Assembly: GCA_900095095.1 (NCBI GenBank)
Contig: FMBT01000496.1
Location: 1-64,000 of the forward strand
Source of the DNA: Fragilariopsis cylindrus CCMP1102
Taxonomy: Eukaryota; Bacillariophyta; Bacillariophyceae; Bacillariales; Bacillariaceae
DNA length: 64,000 bases
Direction of reading: 5' to 3'
In this document: positions 1 through 11,213 of the stretch, piece by piece
Numbering within the stretch: position 1 is the first letter of the stretch
How the letters are laid out: every line of letters begins with the position of its first letter
Program-made: the position numbers and the translations under genes
The notes under the pieces: generated by a model
Told to the model about the DNA's origin: nothing
Seen by the model: only the letters and a program-made list of their open reading frames with translations
Databases searched by the model: none

Positions 1-989
1 TAGAAGAATAAGGAGAACGAAATGAGGAGGAGAAAAGGGATGAAAGGAAGATATTATGTATGGTGAAGTGAAAAAAGCTTTGTTTCCCCCAAAAAGCGTT
101 GCTGGTTTTGAGAAGTCACAAGAGTGCACTGTTTACATATACAAGAAAGTGCATGGTACCCTCTACCATAAAGAAATTACAATATATGATACTACTGATA
201 TTCCTTTCACAATCTTCCAATAAGAGTGGTATAAATGGAAGATCCCACAGTATTACATAATATTTTTTAACGGTATAAACCATTATTTTTTGACAATGAT
301 GGTTTCAAAGATCAAGGGATAAATGATCAGTAGTTAACTAACCTTCCCGGAGAAGTATATATCTGGTTGTAGAGCAATCATTTGCTCTGGTGTTTGTTAT
401 TAGCCCTATACTCTACAACACACCCACAAACACTCCTTCCTTCTGTAGACTCTAGAAATGTTGTGATCATGAATGGTCATTGTTCCATCTCCTATACTTT
501 CTTTGTACAATTCACTACACTGTAGCTATTAGAGCAGTAGTTTGTTTTTTAATGATGCCGCGAGCACGAATAAAGATTGATTATAATATGTGACTGAAAA
601 TGTGTGTTACACTAGTCAATAATACATTTTGTACACAAATGCGCCTGAATTTCACCCAGTCGGTGAATTCACTCTTTTCGTCTTTTGCATTACGACTAAA
701 CTACTCGGCGATTTTAAACTCCGAATTCCATTTCATTCGTTGTTTCAATCGTATGCAGTATCCGCTAACATTTGTACAGTACTTGAAGTAGGAGAAGCTT
801 TTACAAACATGACAGCCATCACTCGAAAGGCAATCAAACATTAACATTCTCAGTCGCGTTCCTTCAAAAAACCGAGATGCCAACGAGATTTAAAAAGAAA
901 CGAATGAAGGAACACTGTATTTTTTTCCAATCACAAAATATAAAATTACAACAATCTAAACGTATATAGAAACTTATAGATAGATAAAA
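1..989. other. intergenic, AT-rich, no gene seen
   Basis: No reading frame here looks like a protein: the short open frames at 600-883 overlap on both strands, have no family features and no codon bias. The last ~100 bases before 990 are A-rich and would be the 5' UTR and promoter side of the next gene. Confidence 0.6.
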
Positions 990-1733
990 ATGAACAGTAA
1001 AAGTACAAGTACAGATACAAGGATACTAGCAGCAACCCGACCAACAATGAGTCCACAACTCACACCTCATTCCTCGTTTCAAACAAAAACTAATAACAGA
1101 GCAGTAATAAAGAAATCCGTAAATTGGAATGTATTCGCCCATGTAATAATCTTCGAACGAGCAACTGCTACTGAATCAAAAAATATTTGGTTCAGCGCAT
1201 CGGATTTTGCTAAATCCAAAGCGAATGGAATCAAAATGGCATCATCTTATAGGAAAATGGCAGATAATATAAAACAAATACAACATCAGCCGCCCTCTGC
1301 TTCATCTCTATCGTCATCTCTATCGTCATCACCAGTAATTGATCATCGAGGTTTCGAAAGTTGTACGGATGCAAGACGACGGTATAGATTATTATCAAAT
1401 CGTTGTGCTATACACGCACATAAACATGGTATGAAAAATGTCGCAGCAATATATCAAAAACGGAATAAATGGGCAAGAGAAGTAGCGTTGGTACAAGCCA
1501 TACACGACTATATTGAAATCTACGATGTACTACCAAGTGATGATGATGATGAAAAAAGGGCATCATTAATTTTTGCTGCATTGAGAAGTCTTCCTCCGGT
1601 AGCGTCAATGATTCCACCAACAGAATTTTCAACCATGACGTTAAAACGAAAGATGATCCGACCATCATGGAATGAACAAGATGCAGAAACCATACCTAGA
1701 CGACGAGTTAAACAACGGGTCACCGACGAATAG
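990..1733 (+). CDS. diatom-family protein of unknown function (VNWN...IWFSASDF type)
   Basis: A 247-residue intronless frame. After a Ser/Thr/Asn-rich leader (about residues 1-42) comes a conserved-looking core: 'VNWNVFAHVIIFERA', then 'NIWFSASDFAK' (about 67-77), then 'RGFESCTDARRRY' (about 117-129) and a helical stretch with 'VAAIYQKRNKWAREVALVQ'. This order (a V-x-F/W strand, an IWYS-like segment, an RG-x-E segment and a basic 'VLxEQ'-like helix) matches a family I recognise as very common in diatoms and other stramenopiles, with no known function. The C-terminus is basic (KRKM, PRRRVKQR), which could serve in nuclear localisation; that is inference. The start is the first ATG after an A-rich leader. 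No membrane segment is present. Confidence 0.75.
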   Translation: MNSKSTSTDTRILAATRPTMSPQLTPHSSFQTKTNNRAVIKKSVNWNVFAHVIIFERATATESKNIWFSASDFAKSKANGIKMASSYRKMADNIKQIQHQPPSASSLSSSLSSSPVIDHRGFESCTDARRRYRLLSNRCAIHAHKHGMKNVAAIYQKRNKWAREVALVQAIHDYIEIYDVLPSDDDDEKRASLIFAALRSLPPVASMIPPTEFSTMTLKRKMIRPSWNEQDAETIPRRRVKQRVTDE

Positions 1734-3739
1734 TAACGAAAATAAAAGAATCACTATATTTAAACTCGTCTCTTTTGTTACTGTGAAATAGAAAGTAAAA
1801 AGTATAAATTCATACTGCGTCTAGCTACAACTTTACGCGTTTTTGTTAGTAGTCGTACAGTAAGTAGTAACCACACTCTAACTTCTACTGTAGTCAAAGG
1901 ACAGAGCTGTACTTATTTAGCTTCTATTTTAAATAACGCTGAAAAACTAAATCATGTCCTGTGGTACTTGCTACCTGTACCACTCCACTTTCTGGCATTC
2001 TAACCCATCCTAGCATGTACAAAGTCACAATCAGTTAGTATAATCTGGGCTTAATATGCATAGGGTAGATACCTGGACCAGACTTTGGGGCGCTAGGTAT
2101 GTGTTCTTCACAGTGGAAGGTGGTAAAGGGTGTGATGCAGCCTAGGACATGGGAAAATGGCCCATTTGGGGAGGTATGTGACCTAGTATACACTCAAAAG
2201 GATGAATTATCCCAAAGTAAGCACATGGGATTCACCATATACACCAATTGGAATATAAACTTGGCAAGCTATGGGCAGGACCATGCTGATGTGGGCACTA
2301 AAGGAGGAAAACCTGTTTTGGGGCCTAAATGACCCTTTTTGGGGCTTAGCACATCCTGTCACCTTCCTAACCTCCCTACAGCCCCAAGCAATAGTTGGAT
2401 ATTGTACCCATAGGTATCATTCTGAGCTCCATAAAATCTTTCAAGGTTATTAGGTCTGTATTGATGGTGCATTACAGTCTTGATTACACACACACTTGGC
2501 ACTTAGAGAAACTGTGTGTTATAGCGGTCGGTTTTGACCCGTGGCACCCCAAATATATGTATGGTTACCTAAAGCAATGATAGAATCCATTTTTTTTTAA
2601 TGAGTTAGGTTAATGCTTAGCTATTTTATTTGGGACTCAGCATACCTGGTATGGGCACGGTAGCATCTCAAATATCTTTGCAACATGTGCATTTTGGGCT
2701 ATTGTATGTCTATTTTATTGTTCCTCACCCCACCACACCACTAATATGGCAAATGTTTAAGGAATTGTTGGTGTATTCTGACCATATGTACATATGGAAG
2801 GTAGCTGGGTGTTCAATCCATGGTCTGATTATTGTGGCAGCCTATTTCTGAATGATACTTTTGGGCATGGAAATATGACATGTTGGCCAGAATGCAATGT
2901 TTGTGTTCTGGAGGCAAGAATAAGGTAAGTATGAGGGATCATGACCCTTGGTTCATCCCCTATAGGTATGAGATGGATGACTGGGTGGGATTTTGGTGCA
3001 CCATGCTGGTTCTAGAACCTAAGTAGAAGCAAACCTTGTAAGTATGACCCTGTCGGCCTGCGTGGAGCCTCCATTCAATGGTGAATGGACCACACACATT
3101 TCGTACTACATAGATGATTGATGCTCCTGATATGATTAGATCTTTAACTAGTGCTTGCATTTGATGCCATGGCGCAATTCAGGTGTTGCTAGTTAAAAGC
3201 TATTCATATTCAATCAGTGCTGTTGCAACAGCACAACTTTTTGGGTTTCTATTCCAACATTGTTCATGGGATTTCCCCCCTTTAGGTGGGGGTTTTTCTG
3301 CCACATCCCTGAGATGATCAATAACTACTGAGTGGTGGAGTTATTTAGGCTATGCTATGTAGTGTTTGTAATGCCATTGTTACCTAGTCACACACTCTTC
3401 TATAGTATTGGGCGTAATAGAAAGGGGGTCCGGCTCAAAGCCTGTTGGGTACAGATATCTTTCGCGTTTCTGTGTTCTCTATCAGAACTTTAATCAATAC
3501 AGTGTAGTAGTGTAGTACAGTGGCGGGTCGTCCGCTGATGCATAGAACTCCCTAGAGCCTGTGTAAAGCAAAGAGGCAGCTACCTTAATAAACAATAAGT
3601 TATATAGAACCTAAGTAGAAGTTATTCATAATCTTATTATTCAAAGTTGTTTAATATTATTTATTTCCAATAACCAAACTCCACTGGAGAATTTGTGAGA
3701 TAAAAATGATGGTACCAATCAGAATTACTTTAGTCAGGG
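1734..3739. other. gene-poor stretch, possible decayed repeats
   Basis: Only short frames with no recognisable protein. Base texture between about 2040 and 3560 differs from the gene-rich parts (more G/C dinucleotides such as repeated 'ggggc' blocks), which suggests old repeat or transposon debris, but I could not assign a family. A 16-base word, agaacctaagtagaag, occurs twice, near 3014 and 3606. No intact ends or target-site duplications were identified. Confidence 0.4.
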
Positions 3740-4910
3740 GACAATGAACCACCAGGGATGGTAGGAGGGAAACACAATGTTCTAGGACAGATCTTGTGTT
3801 GTCCTCTGCAACTGTTTCAAATGAGATAATTTGCGGCTCATTTCTGATCAAAAATCATGTTGTTTGTGTGCCTGCCATAACAGCAAAATGAATTTTATTC
3901 CGCAACTATTTGAAGGTAAAAGTTGTAGGAGGCACACACAATGATTTAGTACACTATGTGGATGCTTGTTCACCTGGCCCATCTGGTGTTGTCAACTGCA
4001 ACCCTTCCACCAAATAAGATACATCAAACTGTTGTTTTCTTGTACACTATGTGGATATTAGTGCACCTAGCCTATTTGGTGTTGTCCTCTGCAACCCTTT
4101 CATATGAGATAATTTGTTGCTCATTTCTGATCAAAAATCATGTTATTGGTATGAGCAACAACAGCGAAACAAATTTTATTCCTTAACCACAGGAACAGAA
4201 AAGTTGTAGGAGGCAAACACATTGTACACTATTTGAATTTTTGTGCATCTGACTCTTTTGGTGTTGTCCTATGGAACCCTTTTATATGAGATATTTTGTG
4301 GTTCATTTTGATCATTTTGATCAAAAATCTTGATCAAAAATCTTGTTAGATTATTTGTGTGTCTGCCATAAAAGTGAAACGAATTTTATTCCACAACCAC
4401 AGGAGCAGAAAAGTTGTAGGAGGCACACACAATGTTCTAGTACACTATGTGGATGTTTGTTATTGCACCCGATTCATCTGGTGTTATCCTCTGCAACCCT
4501 TTCAAATGAGATATTTTGTGGTCCATTATTTTGATCAAAAATCTTGTTATTTGTGTGCCTGCCATAAAAGCGAAATGAATTTAATTCCTCAACCACAGGA
4601 ACAGGAAAGTTGTAGGAGGCAAACATAATATTCTAGTACACTATGTGGATGCTAGTGCACTCAACCCATCTGGTATTGTTGTCTGAAACCCTTTCAAATG
4701 AGACATTTTGTGTTCATTTCTGATCAAAAATCATGTTGTTTTTTGTGTGCCTGCCACAGAAGTGAGATGCATTTTATTCCACAACCACACAAATAGAAAA
4801 GCTGTAGGAGGCAAACGCAATGTTCTAGTACACTATGTGGATGTTAGTGCACCGGAGTATTTGGTGCTGTCCTCTGCAACCCTTTCAAATAGTACTAGTG
4901 TAGTACATAA
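3740..4910 (+). repeat. degenerate tandem array, about 190-280 bp units
   Basis: Six imperfect copies of one unit can be followed by the anchor 'gttgtaggaggcaaacacaa' and its variants at about 3762, 3926, 4206, 4417, 4613 and 4805 (spacings 164, 280, 211, 196, 192). Each unit runs: the anchor, 'ttctagtacactatgtggat', 'tggtgttgtcctctgcaacc', 'ctttcaaatgagatattttg', a 'gatcaaaaatcatgtt' block, 'gtgtgcctgccata', then 'gaattttattccacaaccac'. Copies differ by substitutions and small indels, so the array is not recent; the interval after 3926 contains an extra half unit. Short open frames across it are chance. A diverged solitary copy lies at about 50388-50508. Confidence 0.85.
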
Positions 4911-5298
4911 ACAATATTTTGTATGAAATATTTTGTCCCAAATACATTTTTCTGTCCCAAAATACATTTATTTTCGGGCCCCCCTCTATGCTAATTTCGG
5001 GGGATTATTAATTATAACTAGTTTAAACACTAGTTCTCAGGAAAACCCCCAGATGCGCGAGACGGGGTCATGGCGCGAGATTCATTAAGGCCCCCCCATT
5101 CACGATCCAAGCTAAATCCAGTGAGAACACAATCGAACAAGTCGTGGCTCTTGCTAGTCACAAAAGAGTGGAATACAAATATTTAGAATCATCCTCACAA
5201 ATTGAAAATACAAAAAATACAAATACAAATACAAATACAAATAAAATAAAAAAGCAAAAACAAAAACAAAAACACAAAACAACAACAATAAAAACAAC
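4911..5298. other. spacer before the FAD oxidase, palindrome and A-rich leader
   Basis: Holds two near-identical 'tttctgtcccaaaatacatt'-like blocks (about 4933-4970), a small palindrome (aactagt - 6 bases - actagtt) near 5017-5036, and a (tacaaa)n tract near 5215-5245 that is probably the 5' UTR of the gene starting at 5299. Confidence 0.5.
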
Positions 5299-8231
5299 AT
5301 GAAAATACTTTCTCCCAACCTATTTGCAATTATTACCTGTATTGCTAGACTGTCGTTTTCTTCCGCTATTCCTTCGCATAATGTGACAGACGATGATCTT
5401 GACGAATTGTACAAGGAATTAAGTACATTCGCCGTTCCTAAGCATGTTGATTCTGATGCTTGGTTAAGAGAATGTGCGTATTACATTATGAATATAGATT
5501 ACGCTGGAAAAGATCCGTGGGAACCAAAAGTAGATAATGGTTGGGTTTTAACTGATTATTTTTATAAGGATGCTAAACATGGACACTGTACAATGAAGCT
5601 AGAGAGTGCGTTCGGTATGATGAATTGGAACTACACTTTAAAAGCTGTATTCGATGACTACTTTAATGGAATTGAACCTGGATCGAAGGAACATATGGAA
5701 TTGAAATTTTCGGAAATTGAACAGTCTCTTCCTTCTATGTCTCTTCCATCTTATATGATTGAGCCACGGACAGCTAAAGATGCAGTTGAGGCTGTCAACT
5801 TTGCAAAGGTGCATGGTCTCCAGCTTAGTGTAAAGAATACTGGGCACGATTACGCTGGTCAATCGGATGTGAAGGATTCGTTACAACTTAATATGAGAAA
5901 TTTCCCTAAGTATAGTGAAAATGAAATCGTTGTTTGTAAAAAGGGTAGCGAAACAAGCCCGCTAGAAGGACCACCATGTTCACTAGCTCTTGCACGTGGA
6001 AAAACTGCCAGTAAGTCTTCGTTTTGAATGAGTCATATTTATATGTTTCTTGTACTTCTCTTTTTCTTCATTCTATCAACTAACGCTTGTATTGCCTATT
6101 TTTGATTTTACTGTACTAACAGTCGTTCGTGTATCTGGCAGTGAAGGTAACGACAGCATTTATAAGAATGTTCATAACTGGAATCATCAAATGCCAAGAG
6201 AAAAACGATTTCAAATCAGTGGGTATGTTCGTTTTCTTTGTCTTATTTTTTTAAAACTGTTTGGAGTATTGATTTTATTTTCTCATCTATTTTTATTCAA
6301 TTGTTGTATTTTTATGATATACATATATTATATATATATATATATATATAGTGGTGGCGAAGGCGCAATTGGAGCGGGGGGAGGCTATTTGATGGGTGGT
6401 GGTAAGTACATTCATATAAAATATACAAGATCATTTGTTTCTAATTAAGTCACTCACTCGCACAGTTATGCTATTATTTCTAGGACTAGGCATGGGAAGT
6501 AATGATCGCAAGTGGGGTATTGCAATTGATCAAGTCCTAGGTATGTCAAGTTTTATTAAAGTCTCGTCTTCCTTCTTTCCTTCTGTACTTTTTCTATAAT
6601 TCCTAAATAGCTATTGCGTTGACTATATTTCAATAATCTACAATGCTCATTCTCACATTCTAACCTTATTTATCTTTAAATTATCTACAGAACTTGAAAT
6701 GGTACTGGCAAATGGTCAGCATGTTAAGTTTGGACCATCCGAATGGGATGTAGTAGAAGGCTTCTTGTACCCTCAAACCAAACGCGTCAAAGGGCTGTGC
6801 AACAAAAATATACACCACCTTGAAACACAATGGGAATGGGGTGAATGTGAAGAGGATATTGCATTTGACGACTTGTGGTTTGCAGTTCGAGGTGGAGGAG
6901 GTGGAACATGGGGCGTTTTGATCTCCTCATGGCAACAGCTCCATGACGATGATGAATGGTCTTTTTTATCCCCTAATATAGATGCGTCCAATGCGTTGAC
7001 TGACAAGTGTAAGAAGGAAGAAAATTGTGGAACCATTCAAAAAATGGCAAATAAAATCTGGGTCAATTTCGTTATTGATTTTATGAATGGACCAATAAGT
7101 GAGGAAATTGGAAACGAAATGAGTTCTGACTGTGGATACAATGATGCTGGATTTGTTTTTGGTGAAAAAATGCCTTTAGTCTATGGTGACGGTCTTGTCG
7201 AATTTTCGTGTATCGGAAAGGATGCTGCAAACCAAATGATTGCTTCGTGGCGAATATATGTCCGTAAGTCAGAATATTTATTGGATTCTTTTAATGATAC
7301 GGAATTGTTACAAGACATTATTCATATGGCTCCCATTGCTGGAAATTACGGAGATTTGACAAGTAAAGCCTCGTCAATTGGAGAAAGTGTAGGACTTGGA
7401 GCTTTTCTTGCTAATCATACCTTGTCGCTAGAAGATGGAGCTGATACACCAATACAACCATCTTCTTGGATGAAATCTCCACTCGGCCATGCTATTTCAG
7501 TCAAAACAGCTGGAGTTTATTCGCCATATAAATACAATCTCCTTATTCCGACAGCAATGATATTGGAAAAAAGTGATCTCGTTTTAGAGTTATTACGTGT
7601 ATGTGAAGGACATGAATGGGGACGGAATACAGCAATATCTAGTGATGGAATGGATTCGATGCCAAAGTTATTTCGACAATCATTGAAAGGGTGTCAACTC
7701 GGACTTGACCCTAATAGTTCTAATAGGAGTACGTACGGCGAACTAGATAAATACTTTTCAGAAGTACAATCAAAGATTATGGAATATGTCAATGAAGACG
7801 ATATTCAAGCTAGAACCTTTCCTGGATTTCAAGAAAAGAATCACCTACAGGGGAATACTCCATTACCATTAAAAGATGATTGGACAAAAGTATGTCCATA
7901 CAATCTATCAGATGAAGAACGTAAGGAAAAATGTATGAGTGCACAGGAATCTGTCTGGGGTACAGAAAATATGGAAAGGATGGAAAGAATTAAAATGGAG
8001 ATAGATCCCAATAATATGTTTCAAGTATATCATGGAATTGGACAGAGAGATGTATCACCTCGTCAGGAATATAAGTGGTCATTACCACCATTGTCTACTC
8101 CTACTCCTACTACTATTACTAATATCACTACTACTAAATTTATCAGCGGCAGCAGTAGTAGGAGTAATAACAACGATTCCAATCAATCCGGTTCCAAACG
8201 ATCGTTATTACGTGGAAGGCTCAATAACTAA
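5299..8231 (+). CDS. secreted FAD-dependent oxidase, berberine-bridge-enzyme (BBE) type, five exons
   Basis: Exons read as 5299-6010, 6123-6222, 6352-6401, 6484-6540 and 6691-8231, all with GT-AG borders and consistent phase, giving about 819 residues. The N-terminus (MKILSPNLFAIITCIARL) is a signal peptide. The FAD-binding domain (PF01565 type) starts near residue 152 ('MIEPRTAKDAVEAVNFAK') and contains 'NTGHDYAGQ', where His183 aligns with the histidine that carries covalent FAD in BBE enzymes. The short exons 3-4 encode the glycine-rich loop 'GAIGAGGGYLMGGG', and exon 5 begins 'ELEMVLANGQHVKFG' as in the family. Near the end 'DPNNMFQVYHGIG' matches the BBE C-terminal signature. The tail after about residue 760 is Thr/Ser/Asn-rich. 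The substrate cannot be told; family members oxidise alcohols, sugars or alkaloids with oxygen. An ER or secreted location is inferred. Confidence 0.88.
6329..6350 (+). repeat. (TA)n microsatellite in an intron
   Basis: An uninterrupted TA tract abuts the acceptor AG of the second intron of the FAD oxidase gene, serving in place of a pyrimidine tract. Confidence 0.9.
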
Positions 8232-10299
8232 TGTGCGTATAACCAACGAATAAGAAGAGAAGGATAGAGAAGAAGATCATTATTATATAATTATATAGGG
8301 TTCAAATAAGTAAAATTAAAAATAACGAAATGAATTACACTACACCACTACAATACTTTATTGTTACAACACTGCTTGTTCTGCTATTGTAGCATTTGTA
8401 GTTACACTTATGAAACTTTAATTCCTTTATTTACAGTAGAGTAGTAGTAGTAGTAGTAAATTTCTTCTCTGAAAAAGAAGGAGGAAGAGAAAGAGGAGGA
8501 AATTAGTTACGGGACATTCGTGATTCGTCATCTAAGCAACCGACAGAGAAGGCTGCATTCCTCCAGAGGCCAATGAAGCGATCTTGCATTGAGAAATATA
8601 TTTTGATTGAACCAGGCTAAACAGCATCAATAATAATAATACTGCTATCATCATTGAGGCCTTTAATCCCAATATCATCAGGAAAGAGAGGAGATGATAA
8701 TGATGATGATGGTGGTCGAGGACAAACGAAAGGTTCTTTCTTCTTCTGTTGCTATGTTTGTGTCTCTTGCGTTTGTTGTTGTTTTAGTCGCAGTTATTCC
8801 TTCTACTTTTCCTGGTTGGTTTGTCATTACAAGTTGTTCATCATACGGAGCTCGTCGTAGCCAATTGAAAAAGTTGCTCGTCTACTTTAACAATAGCAAT
8901 CGTATAATACAGAAATAAAAGAATCATCCATGCATTTTTTTAGCAATTTTATCTATTGATATACCGTATTACCATTCACAGTTTAGACACGATTAGACCG
9001 CATGGGCAAGCAACATGAAAAATGTACGGTGATTCCAGATTTCTTCTGCCTTCTTCTCTAGTAGTTGCTAATATAATATGTTTGAAAGTGAACATATCAG
9101 CTACTACCGCTGCATTTTTAAAGCGCTTTACTGGTACAACCAACAAAATATATGACCAATCATATCACGATTCGATTCATTCAAAAAAGACGCGTTGTTG
9201 ATATTTTTCCAAAGAATAGTAAAAATACCTTGACACCTTTCACCTATGATTTTCCTTTTTTTCCCGAAGGCACTTCGATACTTCACCAACACCTCAACTT
9301 AGGCGCACCACCCTAACAATTAATGATTGTTCTATTCGCTCATGCACAAAAGAAGCAAAGCTTGTGAAAGTAATCATCCTTGAATCTATCAGGCGTGTTA
9401 CTAAAAGTTGCCAACGACTACTCTCATAATCAAGAATCTTCCACTTCGACCTAAACCAAATTGACGTTTCCGCATTTTACCTAATTTTATATCAGAATAA
9501 TAATCTTCAAACCATGACGTAAGTGCACATCTACAGTAAAAATTATCCTATTCTGTACCACGAGATAGACACAGAACATTAGAATAATTGTTTTCCTATG
9601 CTCATCTGATTTGATTTTTCCTTCCTTGTTGAAGGCTCGCCGAGAGGAAATCAAAGCTAGAAAATGAACCCAACGTTGTCGTTCGACGTTGTGATTCTTT
9701 TCGTAGAATGTTGGGATTGAAGGAGAAAAAGGAGATAACTCGGCCCCGTACATCTAAGAACGTACGACTATCACTCAACGAAGGGACTGAGAAGCGCATT
9801 TCATTGTGTGGTACAATATAATTGGATATATTGTTTTACAACATCTCTGCTGCATACATTTTCAAGAAATGGATTATATAAAGAAAGTTCCATCGTTCCT
9901 CGGAGGGTTGAATCAGGTATTTATCTTACTAGAATATTGCGACTAGAAATAATTTCCTATAGTCTACACATAAAGGGTATGTATTTTTATAAGTAAGGAA
10001 TATTGTTTAACTATTCAACTATTGTGCGTACGTATTATTTTTCTATACATAATTTCCTCTCTAATTCCTAAATTTAGTTGTCAATATATACTGGTTCTCT
10101 AATGACATTGCGTACATCACATTTGCCTTCATCTTCCAGTTGTAGGTCTGGTTCTCGTTCATTTTCTAATTTTAAATCAACGGGCAATGCAATTCGCCTT
10201 CGTTACCATTTTCGTCTCTTTTACTTTGAGTACAGGACTATTCATGTATTGTAGTGCATCTGAAGAGTGGCGACGGAAATCCCTTTTTCCTTCTAAAAA
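8232..10299. other. intergenic, mostly unassigned
   Basis: Contains a (tag)n tract near 8436-8458. A small candidate frame at 8694-8918 is listed separately. On the plus strand about 9636-9821 a 60-codon frame without an early ATG ('KLENEPNVVVRRCDSFRRML', then basic residues) looks slightly protein-like and could be a terminal exon of something I cannot place. The rest shows nothing. Confidence 0.4.
8694..8918 (+). CDS. possible small single-span membrane protein
   Basis: A 74-residue frame. Residues about 15-50 form one strong hydrophobic segment ('VAMFVSLAFVVVLVAVIPST' and 'FPGWFVITSC'), followed by a basic tail (RRSQLKKLLVYFNN). The 'IPSTFPGWF' turn after a membrane helix looks more like selected protein than chance, but the frame is short, opens with a Met run produced by an ATG/ATGATG microsatellite, and has no family I recognise. 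It could be the last exon of a longer gene. Confidence 0.3.
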   Translation: MIMMMMVVEDKRKVLSSSVAMFVSLAFVVVLVAVIPSTFPGWFVITSCSSYGARRSQLKKLLVYFNNSNRIIQK

Positions 10300-10638
10300 T
10301 TACCCTGAAAACGGTGTTGAAATAATCAACCCGTTATCATCTTCTTCCCAACATACTCTACCATAATCAATATTTCTAGCAAAACAATACATGCCAGTGG
10401 TATTCCTATTATTGTAGTAGCCATCTTCTCCATACGTTTGTTTTAAATATTGTTTCGCTTCTTCTCCAGTCTTGCCTACTAGTTCAGGGAACGGTTGTTT
10501 CACATAGTGCTCAGGGGCATCAAAATTAGTAGCACCTCGAACTTGATCTACAGCATTTACCTCTTGAATAAGATGATCATTTGTTGCTGAGAAAATGACA
10601 ATACTTGTGAATATGATATTCTTAGTGTTGAAGATCAT
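10300..10638 (-). CDS. secreted potato inhibitor I family (eglin-like) serine protease inhibitor
   Basis: A 112-residue intronless protein. Residues 1 to about 30 look like a signal peptide with the hydrophobic core 'IIFTSIVIF'. The mature part carries the family signature: 'FPELVGKTGEEAKQYLKQ' (about 50-67; potato inhibitor I has W-PELVGK-x-G-x-EA), then the exposed reactive loop, then 'DYGRVCWEEDDNGLI' and the terminal 'TPFSG' (family: P-R-x-G). Aligning the 'YGRV' strand with 'YNRV' of eglin c puts Arg at P1 and Asn at P1', in 'CFARNIDY', which would predict inhibition of trypsin-like proteases. Two Cys (in 'MYCFAR' and 'RVCWEE') are unusual for eglin-type inhibitors and might bridge the loop. 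Such proteins act on subtilisin/chymotrypsin-like enzymes; the target here is unknown. Confidence 0.82.
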   Translation of the reverse strand: MIFNTKNIIFTSIVIFSATNDHLIQEVNAVDQVRGATNFDAPEHYVKQPFPELVGKTGEEAKQYLKQTYGEDGYYNNRNTTGMYCFARNIDYGRVCWEEDDNGLIISTPFSG

Positions 10639-11213
10639 TATTTTGTTTTTCGTTGATATAATATACCGTATATTTTTTGCTTTGCTTTGTTTTCTAATTT
10701 GCTTTTGCTTTTTAATTTTGTGGGTAGAAGTTCATTGAACTTTTCTCTCGTAACGTATTAGAATTCTAACTCGTACAAACGGAGCGTAATCCCTAGGTAT
10801 CTTAATTCTTGCACAGTGTGCATACTGTAGTCGATAAAAACACGATCCAATATGTTCTTGCGCAATTAGAGAGAATCGGAATACAGTAGGGCGTTTGCTT
10901 AATTTATGACCACGACTAATTTTTTGAATCGTACAATACATCGTTTTTCTTTCGTTAATCCAGGGGCCATAAATGATAATACTTTGGCCCTCTTTATTGC
11001 ATACCCCTCTTTTTTACGACCCCGTAGCAGACCTTCGTTCACAAAGCGTGATACAAATAGAAGTGCTCATTTGATGATTCAGTCCAGCTTAAACCCAGTC
11101 TTTTTCTCAGACGAGTCACCTAACACGATACTATCTGCAAAGCATCCTCGTAAATCTTTGCGCTTGCGACATTCGATTCCTTTGCAACAAAAACAAACAA
11201 AGACGACTGAAAG
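10639..11213. other. divergent intergenic region between inhibitor and voltage-sensor genes
   Basis: Both flanking genes are transcribed away from this stretch, so it should hold both promoters. A 103-codon frame (10906-11217) overlaps the start of the next gene by 4 bases, but its composition (Ser, Arg, Asn and Pro without a motif) looks like 5' UTR rather than protein. Confidence 0.45.

Noticed and set aside
600-883. Overlapping 60-71 codon frames on both strands
   Set aside because: No motif, no codon bias, mutually overlapping; typical chance frames in AT-rich DNA.
3380-3600. Possible end of a long terminal repeat near 3400-3560
   Set aside because: No paired copy, no clear ends or target duplication in the window; too weak to call.
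3740-4910. Regularly spaced repeats as a CRISPR array
   Set aside because: Units are 160-280 bp, imperfect over their whole length and without unique spacers; the host is a eukaryote.
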